64,000 nucleotides of DNA. Source: an uncultured Sphingomonas sp. Lineage in GTDB: Bacteria; Pseudomonadota; Alphaproteobacteria; Sphingomonadales; Sphingomonadaceae. How positions within the stretch are numbered: the stretch's first letter is position 1; the number at the start of each line of letters is the position of its first letter. Below are positions 1 through 8,370 of the stretch, in pieces. Under the pieces are notes generated by a model that was given only the letters and a program-made list of their open reading frames with translations, had not been told where the DNA came from and searched no databases. The translations under genes and the position numbers were made by a program. The stretch spans positions 62,001 through 126,000 of the forward strand of contig NZ_CALMPA010000071.1 of assembly GCF_937871615.1 (NCBI RefSeq), written 5' to 3'.

Positions 1-306
1 AAGATAATCGAGCAGCGCCGCCCCCGCGTCATGCAGCGCGCTTTCCGCGCAATCCTCGGGCCATGAGCCGCCGGGCGGCATGGTGATCTCCGCCACTGGC
101 CGCAGATCGCGACCACGCCACCACAACAGGCGAAACCCGCGCTGCGCGCATTGCTCGATCCCCATGAACAGCCCGGCGCCTTCGGGCAGCAATGGCCGCG
201 CCGCCTCAGCGAGTTGCATGGCAAGCGCGGTCAGCGTGCGATTGGGGCGCGGCAGCGTCCCGCGCCCGCGCTCCGCGCCGGCAAGGTCAGCAAATCGGCC
301 GGGCAT
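1..306 (-). CDS. Hypothetical protein, partial (C-terminus beyond window)
   Basis: This is an open frame on the minus strand with a good ribosome site (ACGGAG) just before its ATG; 102 codons are visible before the window edge. It lies 41 bases downstream of the sigma-factor stop and is probably co-transcribed with it. The visible part begins MPGRFADLAG and contains a tryptophan pair in LLWWRGRDL and a PPGGSWPE loop. I see no signal peptide, membrane segment or family motif and do not recognise it. Its position suggests a motility or regulatory role, but that is only inference from context. Confidence 0.6.
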   Translation of the reverse strand, partial: MPGRFADLAGAERGRGTLPRPNRTLTALAMQLAEAARPLLPEGAGLFMGIEQCAQRGFRLLWWRGRDLRPVAEITMPPGGSWPEDCAESALHDAGAALLDYL

Positions 307-347
307 GGCGATTTCTCCGTAAGACAGGATTGGATGAGCGCGGGCGA

Positions 348-1385
348 TCAGTGCCGGGAATCATTTGCCGGATCGGCCAGTTGCGCCGCCAGCAATTGCA
401 ATTCCCGCCCAGCGCGCGCGACCTGTTCGGCGCGGAGCGCATCCTCATCCGCCGCGACGGCGCGGATGCTGGAAAGCTGGTTATGCAGGCTGTTCGGATC
501 GGGCAGCAGCGATGGCGGCGTCACTGGCGCCGGCTGCGCCTTCACGCCGCGCGCACCCATCACCGCGAAACGCGGATCGCTGGCGGCGATTTCCGCGATC
601 GCCTTTGCCGCGCGTTTGGTGATCTGGCGGACGCGCTCCTTGGTCACGCCGGGTTCGAGCGCCATGTCGTCCAGCCGCGTGGTCTGAAACAGGCGCTGTT
701 CGACGATTTCGCGATCCCGCGCGAGCTTCGCCTCAAGCCGGTCGAACTCAACCGGGTCGATCCCGCCGGTCGCGTTGTACAGCGGCAGGCCCTGCCGGCG
801 CAGCGCGGCTTCCTGCCGCTTCGGGCGCGGGCGGCGGCGCAGCGCCTCGATGCCCACGGTGCGCAATTGCTCGATATAGGCGTCGATCAGCGTCCCCATC
901 GCCCGCTGCGCCAGATAATCGGATGCCCCGCATTCGACGCGGGATAGCGCGCCGTCATCCTCCACCAGCAGCTCGGGCGACATTTCCTCGCCGTCCTGCG
1001 ACGCGGTCAGCGCGTGCAGCGAAACCGTGGTCGCCGCGACCTTCTTCGCCGATGGCCGCTGATCGGTCATCAGGCGGAAGCGCAGGCTCTGCAATTCGCC
1101 ACGGATCTGCCAGTTCACGAATGTCGTGAACTGCGCCTTCTCCGGCTCATAGGCCTCGATCGCGCGGTGAACCGCGATCGCGCAGCATTGTTCGGCATCG
1201 TCCCAATGCGCGGTAAGACCATATTGGCGAATGAAGTGCCGGATGCGCGGCGCGATCAGCTTCAGGATCTGGACGAATGCGCGGTCCACCGCGGCGCGCT
1301 GGCGCGCGGTCTGGCATCCGTCAGCCGGTTTGTTGCTCAACACGACAGCGACCGCGCTTTCCAGCGCGCGCGTGGTCTTTGACAT
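348..1385 (-). CDS. RNA polymerase sigma-70 family factor, flagellar-cluster associated
   Basis: A 345-residue sigma-70-family protein. A region 2-like segment lies at about residues 60-105 (DDAEQ, then PEKAQFTTFVNWQIRGEL) and a clear region 4 at about 222-265 (DREIVEQRL, then GVTKERVRQITKRA, the -35-reading helix-turn-helix). The linker of about 110 residues and an 80-residue C-terminal tail are long for a FliA or ECF factor, and it matches neither class well. It sits alone at the edge of the flagellar cluster behind a 204-base AT-rich leader. It is therefore a good candidate for the factor that reads the CCTAYAAT promoters found throughout the window. Membership of the sigma family is clear; the regulon assignment is inference. 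Confidence 0.85.
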   Translation of the reverse strand: MSKTTRALESAVAVVLSNKPADGCQTARQRAAVDRAFVQILKLIAPRIRHFIRQYGLTAHWDDAEQCCAIAVHRAIEAYEPEKAQFTTFVNWQIRGELQSLRFRLMTDQRPSAKKVAATTVSLHALTASQDGEEMSPELLVEDDGALSRVECGASDYLAQRAMGTLIDAYIEQLRTVGIEALRRRPRPKRQEAALRRQGLPLYNATGGIDPVEFDRLEAKLARDREIVEQRLFQTTRLDDMALEPGVTKERVRQITKRAAKAIAEIAASDPRFAVMGARGVKAQPAPVTPPSLLPDPNSLHNQLSSIRAVAADEDALRAEQVARAGRELQLLAAQLADPANDSRH

Positions 1386-1589
1386 GATTACCCCCCAATT
1401 GCCGGGCGGCGACGTGCCTCACGCCGCTCGTCCTGAACGGGACATCAACCATATCCTTTAAAAATTTCTTTATATGGGATTGCGCTTAAGGTCGCACACC
1501 GGAGGTGAGCAGCACCATATTGCTGTTTTATAGCAATTATATTGGGCAACGTCGCAAACGGATCGAAAAAATATCCGTAAATTTTTCCG
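1386..1589 (-). promoter_or_regulatory. AT-rich leader upstream of the sigma-factor gene
   Basis: These 204 non-coding bases are much richer in A+T than their surroundings. Read toward the sigma gene they contain TATAAT (complement of 1536-1541), followed by an inverted repeat ATTGCT-N7-AGCAAT. The TATAAT is preceded by AA, not by the CC of the flagellar motif, so this may be an ordinary housekeeping promoter. I could not identify a convincing -35 box. Confidence 0.35.
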
Positions 1590-2585
1590 CTATCCGAGCA
1601 GCCGGCGATCTATGAAGCCGAGCAGCCAGCGGCGATGCGCCTGCACCGCGTCGCCAGCCTCCGCGATTCGCTGCCCCGCCGCGCGCGCGCCGACCTGCGC
1701 GATCAGCAGCGAACGGGCGCGATCCTCGCCCAGCCCGCCGGAAAGAAACCGTTTCGCATCGGCCAGCCCCAGATGGTGCCCGAGATAGGCGACCTTCATC
1801 TGGCTCTCCGCATCGCCGTCGACGCGGAACCCCGCCGATCGCAACTGCCCCAGATTGTGGCTTACCAGATCGGCCACGCCGCTGATCGAGGCTTCCGGCT
1901 CATAGCGCAGCGCGAGCAGCACCGGGCGCGCCTCCGGGCGTATGCCGCCGCTATTGTCCAGCCAGCCGCGCTCCGCCGCCTGTTCGTTGAGCCATGTCCC
2001 CGGCATGGTCGCGAGCCGCTGCCATGTGCCCGCCAGGAACTGCCCCAGCCCCGCCGCGCTGGAGCGCGGATTGCGTGAATAGGGATTCCAGGTGCCGTCC
2101 GCGCCCTTTGCCGCCTCGGCATCGACGATCGCGGCGACCACGCGCGCCGGCACGCCCGATCGCGCCGCCGCCGCGCTGAAATAGGCGGCATATTGCGTAT
2201 TGCCCGCCAGCGGCGGCGTTTCCGGATTCGCCGTCCCCAGTCCGGGCGTGTAACTCGTGCCCCGGCGGCCACTGCCGACGCTGGTGTCGATCGCGGCGAC
2301 ATATCCCTTGCCCTGGTCCCCGCGCCCGTGCCCGTGTGGCGCGACGGGAATGTCCTGTCGGAGCATTTTGCCCGGCGAAGGCGGCGTGCCGGTCCCCAGC
2401 AATTCCAGCAGCGCGTCGCCGGAAAGCCCGCCCCGCCCGGTCCACGATGCCCTGTCGCTTTTCGTGTCCGCATCGCCCAGCGCGGCGCGCCACAGCCGCG
2501 TCGAAAGCTCCGATCTCGCCTCGGCGTAGATCAGCGCTGCGCGTTGTGCCGGGGCGAGTGCTGCAAGTTCCGCCCGCATCGTCAC
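1590..2585 (-). CDS. Lytic transglycosylase-like flagellar muramidase
   Basis: A 331-residue protein that starts with GTG overlapping the fliJ stop (an ATG two codons later is possible). After about 125 low-complexity residues, a soluble-lytic-transglycosylase-like fold is suggested at about 133-215. It has a likely catalytic glutamate, E157 in IVDAEAA, and the GLGQF motif at 179-183 that usually follows it. FlgJ in this window is only the rod-binding half with no muramidase. This last gene of the flbT-fliI-fliJ operon may therefore provide the wall-cutting activity for rod passage. I see no signal peptide, so export through the flagellar apparatus is plausible. The enzymatic assignment is by motif only. 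Confidence 0.7.
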   Translation of the reverse strand: MTMRAELAALAPAQRAALIYAEARSELSTRLWRAALGDADTKSDRASWTGRGGLSGDALLELLGTGTPPSPGKMLRQDIPVAPHGHGRGDQGKGYVAAIDTSVGSGRRGTSYTPGLGTANPETPPLAGNTQYAAYFSAAAARSGVPARVVAAIVDAEAAKGADGTWNPYSRNPRSSAAGLGQFLAGTWQRLATMPGTWLNEQAAERGWLDNSGGIRPEARPVLLALRYEPEASISGVADLVSHNLGQLRSAGFRVDGDAESQMKVAYLGHHLGLADAKRFLSGGLGEDRARSLLIAQVGARAAGQRIAEAGDAVQAHRRWLLGFIDRRLLG

Positions 2586-3004
2586 GCCAGCCTGCCGCGC
2601 GGTTCGTAGCGCGCGGCGCGCGCAGCGGAAAGATCGTCGATCCCCGCCTGTTCGGCCAGCGCCGCCGTCCGCGTCGCGTCATCCTGCCAGCGTTCGGCGG
2701 CGGTCTCGATCGAGCGCATCGTGCCATAAGCGGCGGATGCGTCGCGGCGCAGTTGCTCCAGCCGGGTCTGCGCCTCGCTCCGCGCCGCGTCGATCCGGCT
2801 GCGCTCCTGCCGCATCCGCGCCGCCCATGCGTCGGAAGCAAACGGCAGCGCGCGCGCGGCGGCTTGTTCTTCGCGCCAAACCACCTCATGCGCCTCTGTG
2901 CGGGCGGTGAGGGTGGAAATCCGCTCCATCTCCACGGTTATCGACACCTTGATCGCGTCGATCTGGCGCCGATAGAGCCGCAGCGCGGTATCAAAAGGTG
3001 TCAT
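2582..3004 (-). CDS. fliJ: Flagellar export chaperone/stalk FliJ
   Basis: A 140-residue, almost entirely helical, charged protein with heptad-like spacing of Leu, Ile and Arg. This fits FliJ, the coiled-coil stalk that sits in the FliI hexamer and delivers energy to FlhA. The ATG overlaps the fliI stop (ATGA), and the stop overlaps the next start, so translation is coupled. FliJ sequences diverge strongly. The call rests on length, coiled-coil character and the fixed position directly after fliI. Confidence 0.8.
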   Translation of the reverse strand: MTPFDTALRLYRRQIDAIKVSITVEMERISTLTARTEAHEVVWREEQAAARALPFASDAWAARMRQERSRIDAARSEAQTRLEQLRRDASAAYGTMRSIETAAERWQDDATRTAALAEQAGIDDLSAARAARYEPRGRLA

Positions 3005-4377
3005 TCGCTCGCTCCGGCCTCAACCGCGCCGGCCTCGATTCCGTCAGACTCGGGCGGACCGTCGGCAAGAATTTCCGCCAGCGCGGCGAACGCGCCATCG
3101 GCATGGGCACGATCGCTTTTGCCCTGCCCGAGCAATGTTTCGATGCGCGGCGAAAGCGCGATCGCGCGATCCACGTCGGGCGAGGCGCCTGCACGATACG
3201 CGCCGAGCCGCACCATTTCCTCCATGTCGGCATAGGTCGACAGCACGGCACGCGCGGCGAGGCGCACCTCGTTCTGCCCCTGATCCAGACAATGCGGCAG
3301 GGTGCGCGATACCGATTTGAGCACGTCGATCGCCGGATAACGCCCGCGTTCGGCGATCGCGCGCCGCATCACCACGTGCCCGTCCAGGATACCGCGCACC
3401 GCATCCGCCACCGGCTCGTTATGATCGTCGCCATCGACCAGCACGGTGAAGACGCCGGTTATCATCCCCGCTCCCGCAGTGCCCGGCCCGGCGCGCTCCA
3501 GCAGGCGCGGCAGCTCGGCGAAGACGGTGGGGGTATAGCCCTTGGTCGCCGGCGGCTCGCCGCTCGCCAGCCCGATCTCGCGCTGGGCCATGGCGAAGCG
3601 CGTCACCGAATCCATGAGACACAACACGTTGAGCCCCTGATCGCGGAAATGCTCCGCCACCGCGAGCGTGGTCCACGCCGCCTGCCGCCGCATCAGCGCC
3701 GGTTCGTCGGAGGTGGCGACCACCACCACGGAACGCGCCAGCCCCTCCGGCCCGAGATCATCCTCGACGAACTCCTGCACCTCGCGGCCACGCTCGCCGA
3801 TCAATCCGATCACCGCCACGTCGCAATTGGTCCAGCGCGCCAGCATCGACAGCAGCACCGATTTGCCGACCCCCGACCCCGCGAACAGCCCCAGGCGCTG
3901 CCCGCGACACAAAGGCGCGAACAGATCGAGCGCGCGAACCCCGGTAACGAGCCGTTCGGCGACACGCCCGCGATGCGCCGCCGCTGGCGCCTGCGCCTTG
4001 ATCGCGCGCGGCTCCCCGCCAAGCGGCAATGCGCCCAGCCCGTCCACCGGGCGCCCGAGCCCGTCGATCATCCGCCCGAGCCAGCCGTCGGACGGGCGAA
4101 TGCTGAACTGCCCCGCCGCAAGCTCGACGCGCGTGCCAAGCCCCACCCCCTGCGGATCGGTGAACGGCAGGCACAAGGCGACATCGCGATCGAGCGCCGT
4201 CACCTCCGCCTGAACCATCCCGCCGGGCGAGGTGATCGAAAGCCGGCTGCCGATCTGCGCCGCGCCGGCCAGCCCCTCCACCTCGATCAGCGCGCCGCGC
4301 ACCGCGACGACCCTGCCGAAGCGGCGATCCGGCGCCATATCGCGGATCGCGCGCGCCGCGCTGGCTAGCGTCTGCAC
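3001..4377 (-). CDS. fliI: Flagellar export ATPase FliI
   Basis: A 458-residue F1-type ATPase that energises type III export at the base of the flagellum. The Walker A motif AGSGVGKS is at about residues 166-173, the Walker B strand VLCLMDS at about 251-257, and the family segment LLERAGPG in the C-terminal half. The start is GTG with GAGGA upstream, ten bases after the flbT stop. The length is normal and all key residues are present. It is followed by overlapping fliJ. Confidence 0.97.
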   Translation of the reverse strand: MQTLASAARAIRDMAPDRRFGRVVAVRGALIEVEGLAGAAQIGSRLSITSPGGMVQAEVTALDRDVALCLPFTDPQGVGLGTRVELAAGQFSIRPSDGWLGRMIDGLGRPVDGLGALPLGGEPRAIKAQAPAAAHRGRVAERLVTGVRALDLFAPLCRGQRLGLFAGSGVGKSVLLSMLARWTNCDVAVIGLIGERGREVQEFVEDDLGPEGLARSVVVVATSDEPALMRRQAAWTTLAVAEHFRDQGLNVLCLMDSVTRFAMAQREIGLASGEPPATKGYTPTVFAELPRLLERAGPGTAGAGMITGVFTVLVDGDDHNEPVADAVRGILDGHVVMRRAIAERGRYPAIDVLKSVSRTLPHCLDQGQNEVRLAARAVLSTYADMEEMVRLGAYRAGASPDVDRAIALSPRIETLLGQGKSDRAHADGAFAALAEILADGPPESDGIEAGAVEAGASE

Positions 4378-4387
4378 GATATGTTCC

Positions 4388-4777
4388 TCAGGCCGCCTCG
4401 GCGCACGCGCCGTCTTCGAGCGCGATCAGCTCACGCGCGGCGCTTAGCGCGCGATAGAAATCCCCTCGACCGATATCATTGGCGTAACGAACGCACGCGG
4501 CATGGGCCTGTGCGCCGGAAAGCGTGGCGACAAGGTATGAAATCAGGTCGATCACGACATTCTGATGCGCCTCGCGACCGTCCGGATCTATGTATGCGAG
4601 CATCGTCGCGAAATAGAGTTTCCTCGCCGGTGTCACCGCGTCTTCGGGCTTCATGATCTCGCGCCCGCGTAGCACCGTCACGCGGTTCTCGATCGCGAGC
4701 TGGACACGCCCGGACGCACAGATAACCGCACCGTTGACGATCGCCTTTTCGCCGTCGCGAAGCGTGATGCGCAGCAT
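4388..4777 (-). CDS. flbT: Flagellin translation regulator FlbT
   Basis: A 129-residue homologue of alphaproteobacterial FlbT, which in Caulobacter binds the flagellin mRNA leader and, with FlaF, couples flagellin synthesis to hook completion. The family pattern is visible: an N-terminal LRDGEKAIVNGAV, the TPARKLYFATML segment, and a C-terminal FYRALSAARELI. Its usual partner FlaF is encoded far away in this window at 50186. It is the first gene of an operon reading flbT-fliI-fliJ-transglycosylase, with a CCTATAAT element about 30 bases before the ATG. Confidence 0.93.
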   Translation of the reverse strand: MLRITLRDGEKAIVNGAVICASGRVQLAIENRVTVLRGREIMKPEDAVTPARKLYFATMLAYIDPDGREAHQNVVIDLISYLVATLSGAQAHAACVRYANDIGRGDFYRALSAARELIALEDGACAEAA

Positions 4778-4807
4778 GTTCCGAACCCCCAGCCAGATTT
4801 CATCATA

Positions 4808-4815
4808 ATTATAGG
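4808..4815 (-). promoter_or_regulatory. CCTATAAT promoter element of the flbT-fliI operon
   Basis: On the minus strand the sequence reads TTGATCCTATAATTATGATG, about 30 bases before the flbT ATG. It is one copy of the motif shared by most flagellar transcription units here. A GGCAA palindrome lies 31 bases upstream of its TATAAT. Confidence 0.65.
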
Positions 4816-4844
4816 ATCAACATGGCGGCTTGCGTGCGGCACCC

Positions 4845-4857
4845 GGCAATTTTTGCC
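4845..4857. promoter_or_regulatory. GGCAATTTTTGCC palindrome between flbT and flgE
   Basis: A perfect inverted repeat (GGCAA-TTT-TTGCC) placed centrally between two divergent CCTAYAAT elements, 28-31 bases from each. The same 13-mer occurs at 14541 and 39222, with variants at 28519 and 35719. It is a candidate FlbD (ftr-like) binding site. It is followed by a second small palindrome, GCCCATTATTGGGC. Confidence 0.6.
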
Positions 4858-4883
4858 CATTATTGGGCCTGCCCCGCGCTCAT

Positions 4884-4891
4884 CCTACAAT
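4884..4891 (+). promoter_or_regulatory. CCTACAAT promoter element of flgE-flgK-flgL
   Basis: The sequence TCATCCTACAATTAGGAC lies about 52 bases before the flgE start. It matches the TSATCCTAYAAT form of the shared motif and is divergent from the flbT copy. Confidence 0.6.
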
Positions 4892-4943
4892 TAGGACTAT
4901 CGCCCGCCCGCTGTGACCGCCGGGCCTAACCGGAGTATTCCCC

Positions 4944-6245
4944 TTGAGCCTCTATTCTGCCCTTTACGCCGGCGTTTCCGGCCTCGGCGCACATGCCAAT
5001 GCGATGGCGGCGGTCGCGGACAACATCTCGAACATCAACACCGTCGGCTACAAGGGTGTCGACACGCAGTTCAGCACGATGGTGACGGACGGAAGCGGCA
5101 AATCGAGCTACAGTGCCGGTGGCGTCTCCTCGGTATCGGTTTCCACCATTTCCAAACAGGGGATGATCCAGGCATCCGGCAACGCCACCGATCTGGCGAT
5201 CGACGGCGACGGCTTCTTCGTCACCCGCACCAGCCCCAATGCGGGCGGCGAGGTCGCCTTCACCCGCGCCGGCTCGTTCCGCTCCGACGAGGGCGGCTAT
5301 CTGCGCAACGCTTCGGGGCTGTATCTCTATGGCTGGCGGCTCGACGCGACGGGCAATTTCGTCAACTCCGGCAACGTCAACGGGCTGGAGCCGATACGGC
5401 TCAACGATCTGATCGGCACCGCCGCGCCCACCACCCATATCGACGCGCGGATGAACCTTCAGTCCACCACGCCTGATTACACCGGCCCCTATGCCGCGGG
5501 CGATCTGGCATCGGGCGCGGTCGACCCCGCGTTCACCCGCTCGTTCGACGTGTATGATTCGCAGGGCGGCGCGCACCGCGTCACGATGGGCTTTCTGAAG
5601 ACCGGCCCGAACGCATGGCAGGGCGAGATCTATTCCGATCCGGCAAACGCCGTGACCGCGCCCGGCGGGCTGCTCGCCAGCGGGGCGATCCGCTTCAACC
5701 CGGACGGCAGCCTTGACCTCGCCGGATCGGACGCGTCCTTCTTCTCGCCGCTCACCGTCAACTGGACGAACAACGCCGGCTCGGAGCCGATCCGCCTCAA
5801 GCTCGGCAGCAACGGCGGGCTGGACGGCATCACCCAGTTCGGCGGGGTAAGCTCGCTCATCTCCTCGAACGTCGATGGCGGGATGCTCGGCAACATCTCC
5901 TCGATCGAGATCAGCAAGACCGGCGTGGTCAGCGCGATCTTCGACGACGGGACGACGCGTGCGGTGTTCCAGCTTCCGATCGCCACGTTCGAGAATGTCA
6001 ACGGCCTCACCCGCCAGTCCGGCAACACTTATGCCGCCAGCCGCGCCTCGGGCGGCTATACGCTCAACACGCCCGGCACGCTCGGTGCGGGGCGGCTCTC
6101 GGCCAACTCGCTCGAAGCCTCGACCGTCGATCTCGCGACCGAGTTCACCAACATGATCCGCTTTCAACGCGCCTATAGCGCCTCGTCCAAGATCATCACG
6201 ACGGTGGACGACATGCTGCGCGAAGTCAGTGATCTGAAGCGCTAA
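4944..6245 (+). CDS. flgE: Flagellar hook protein FlgE
   Basis: A 433-residue hook subunit, a rod/hook axial protein. The N-terminal signature SLYSALYAGVSGL leads into NISNINTVGYKG (about 28-39), and the C-terminal coiled-coil helix contains NMIRFQRAYSAS. The start codon is TTG, supported by CGGAG nine bases upstream; no nearer ATG gives the conserved N-terminus. The length is typical of a FlgE with one variable domain pair. It is the first gene of a hook and hook-junction operon with flgK and flgL. Confidence 0.95.
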   Translation: MSLYSALYAGVSGLGAHANAMAAVADNISNINTVGYKGVDTQFSTMVTDGSGKSSYSAGGVSSVSVSTISKQGMIQASGNATDLAIDGDGFFVTRTSPNAGGEVAFTRAGSFRSDEGGYLRNASGLYLYGWRLDATGNFVNSGNVNGLEPIRLNDLIGTAAPTTHIDARMNLQSTTPDYTGPYAAGDLASGAVDPAFTRSFDVYDSQGGAHRVTMGFLKTGPNAWQGEIYSDPANAVTAPGGLLASGAIRFNPDGSLDLAGSDASFFSPLTVNWTNNAGSEPIRLKLGSNGGLDGITQFGGVSSLISSNVDGGMLGNISSIEISKTGVVSAIFDDGTTRAVFQLPIATFENVNGLTRQSGNTYAASRASGGYTLNTPGTLGAGRLSANSLEASTVDLATEFTNMIRFQRAYSASSKIITTVDDMLREVSDLKR

Positions 6246-6258
6246 GCGGAATCGGATC

Positions 6259-8355
6259 ATGTCGCTGAACGACATTCTCGGCTCCGCCGTTTCCGGGCTT
6301 GCCGCCGCGCAGGCCGGCCTTCGGACGGTTTCGAACAACATCGCCAATGTCGGCGTCTCGGGCTATGCGCGCGAGCGGGTCAATCTATCGACCGGCGTTG
6401 TCACCGGGCAGGTGTCCGGTGTGGTCGTCGGCGAGCCGACGCGGGTGGCGGATCGTTTCCTGGAGGGGACGGTCTATCGCCGCGCGGGCGATTATGGCCG
6501 TACCGACGTTGCCGCCGCCTATCTCGATCGGCTTCAGGCGCTGCTCGGCCGGCCCGGCAGCAATGTCGGCCTGTCATCGCGGCTGGATGCGATAAGCGCC
6601 TCCGCCGTCGCGATGACCGGCGCGCTCGGCACACAGCAGACCGCCGCGCAATTCACCGCGAACGTCGCCGACGCGATCGATTCGATGCGCCAGCTCGAAA
6701 GCGATGTCGCCAGCTTGCGTACCGATGTCGAATCCGAGGTCGGCTACACCGTCGCCAAGGTCAACACGCTGCTCCAGCGCATCAACGAACTGAACGCCAC
6801 CGTAGCGCAGCAGACCGGCCTCGGGCGCAGCGCGAGCGGCGCGGCGGACCAGCGGATGAACGCGATCGAGGAACTGAGCGGGCTGATCGGCATCAACGTG
6901 CGCGATCAGCCCGATGGCCGCGTCTCGATCGAAACCACCTCGGGCGCGGTATTGCTCGACAAGCGGCTGAGGCAGCTATCCTATCCCACCGCCGGGCAAG
7001 GCAGCGCGCAGCCGGTTTACCCCACGATCGAAATCCGTTTCGCAGAGGCGAATGGCGCGATGGGGCCGTCCACGGGCGAGAAACTCGATACCGCGGCTGT
7101 CGGCGGGAAGCTTGGCGGGCTGCTCGATCTGCGCGATCGCGCGCTGCCCGATTTCGATGACAAGCTGGGCATATTGTTCGGCGGGCTGGCGGAGGCGCTG
7201 AACAGCGTGTCCAACGCCGGCTCGTCCGTGCCGCCACCCGATATGCTCACCGGGCGGCAGACCGGGATGAGCGGCGGCGACCGGCTCGGCTTCACCGGCG
7301 CCGCGACCTTCGCGGTGGTGAAGAAGGACGGCACCATGCTCGCCTCCACCCGTGTTGATTTCGACGCGCTCGGCGCAGGCGCAACGATCGACGACATGGT
7401 CGCCGCGATCAACGCCGGGCTGGGCGGCGCCGGCACCGCCACCTTCGCCGGGGGCAAGCTTTCGATCACCGCGAGCACGCCGGGCACGGGCGTCGCCATC
7501 GGGCAGGATGCCGCGAAGCCCAGCGCGCGCGCCGGAATCGGCGTGTCGCAATTCTTCGGGCTGAACGATCTCGTCCGCAGCGACAGCGGCTCGCTCGTTC
7601 CATCGGGCTTCACCACCAGCGATCCGCATGGCTTCGCCGCCGGGCAGACCACGCAATTCGTGCTGCGCGATGCAAGCGGACGGACGATCGCCAATTACAC
7701 GCTTTCGCCCGCGCCCGGCGGCACGATCGGCGATCTCGTCGATGATCTAAACGCCGGTGCGGTCGGCGATTTCGGCACCTTCTCGCTCGACGATCGCGGT
7801 CGGCTGCGTTTCGATCCGCACGCCAATCTGATCGGCGCGAGCCTCTCGGCGCCGTCCGATTCCACCGATCGCAACGGTCTGGGCCGGTCCTTCTCCTCGA
7901 TGATGGGGGTTTCCGGCGGGGCGAGCGGGCTGGCCACGGCGGAGGTTTCCCCGGCGATGCTTGCGGAATCGTCGCGATTGCCGCTCGCCATCCTCAACCA
8001 GGTCGCGCCCGGCGAAAAGGCGCTCGGCGCGGGTGATACGCGCGGCGCGACCGCGTTCGTTTCCCGGTTGGCAGGCGTGGTCGATCTCGGCCGCGAGGGC
8101 GTCTCGACGATGGAAAACTATGCGGCCAAGGTGCTTGGCCGCGCCGGTCTCGAGGCCAGCCAGGCGCGCGGGCGGCTGGAAGATGCCACCGCCCGGCGCG
8201 ATGACGCGATCAACCGTCGCGACAGCTTCTCCGGCGTCAACATCGACGAGGAACTGTCGCAGATGGTGGTGCTTCAGAACAGCTATTCCGCCGCAGCGCG
8301 CGTGCTGACCTCGGCGCAGGACATGTACGACGCCCTGCTCGGCATGGTGCGATAA
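6259..8355 (+). CDS. flgK: Hook-filament junction protein FlgK
   Basis: A 698-residue HAP1, which joins hook to filament. The N-terminus carries the axial signature (SAVSGLAAAQAGLRTVSNNIANVGVSGYARE), and the C-terminus has the matching helix SQMVVLQNSYSAAARVL. A long variable Gly/Ala/Asp-rich central region (about 330-560) forms the outer domains. It begins 13 bases after flgE and ends 15 bases before flgL, so the three are one operon. Confidence 0.96.
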   Translation: MSLNDILGSAVSGLAAAQAGLRTVSNNIANVGVSGYARERVNLSTGVVTGQVSGVVVGEPTRVADRFLEGTVYRRAGDYGRTDVAAAYLDRLQALLGRPGSNVGLSSRLDAISASAVAMTGALGTQQTAAQFTANVADAIDSMRQLESDVASLRTDVESEVGYTVAKVNTLLQRINELNATVAQQTGLGRSASGAADQRMNAIEELSGLIGINVRDQPDGRVSIETTSGAVLLDKRLRQLSYPTAGQGSAQPVYPTIEIRFAEANGAMGPSTGEKLDTAAVGGKLGGLLDLRDRALPDFDDKLGILFGGLAEALNSVSNAGSSVPPPDMLTGRQTGMSGGDRLGFTGAATFAVVKKDGTMLASTRVDFDALGAGATIDDMVAAINAGLGGAGTATFAGGKLSITASTPGTGVAIGQDAAKPSARAGIGVSQFFGLNDLVRSDSGSLVPSGFTTSDPHGFAAGQTTQFVLRDASGRTIANYTLSPAPGGTIGDLVDDLNAGAVGDFGTFSLDDRGRLRFDPHANLIGASLSAPSDSTDRNGLGRSFSSMMGVSGGASGLATAEVSPAMLAESSRLPLAILNQVAPGEKALGAGDTRGATAFVSRLAGVVDLGREGVSTMENYAAKVLGRAGLEASQARGRLEDATARRDDAINRRDSFSGVNIDEELSQMVVLQNSYSAAARVLTSAQDMYDALLGMVR

Positions 8356-8370
8356 GAAAGGGAATTAACG

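Noticed and set aside
4845-4857. GGCAATTTTTGCC read as a sigma-54 promoter (GG at -24, GC at -12)
   Set aside because: The GG and GC are ten bases apart, not twelve, and the sequence is a perfect palindrome found at variable distances from a TATAAT-like element. A binding site fits better.
4926-6347. Minus-strand open frame of 473 codons opposite flgE
   Set aside because: flgE on the plus strand has conserved axial termini; the antisense frame is Arg/Ala-rich without motifs.
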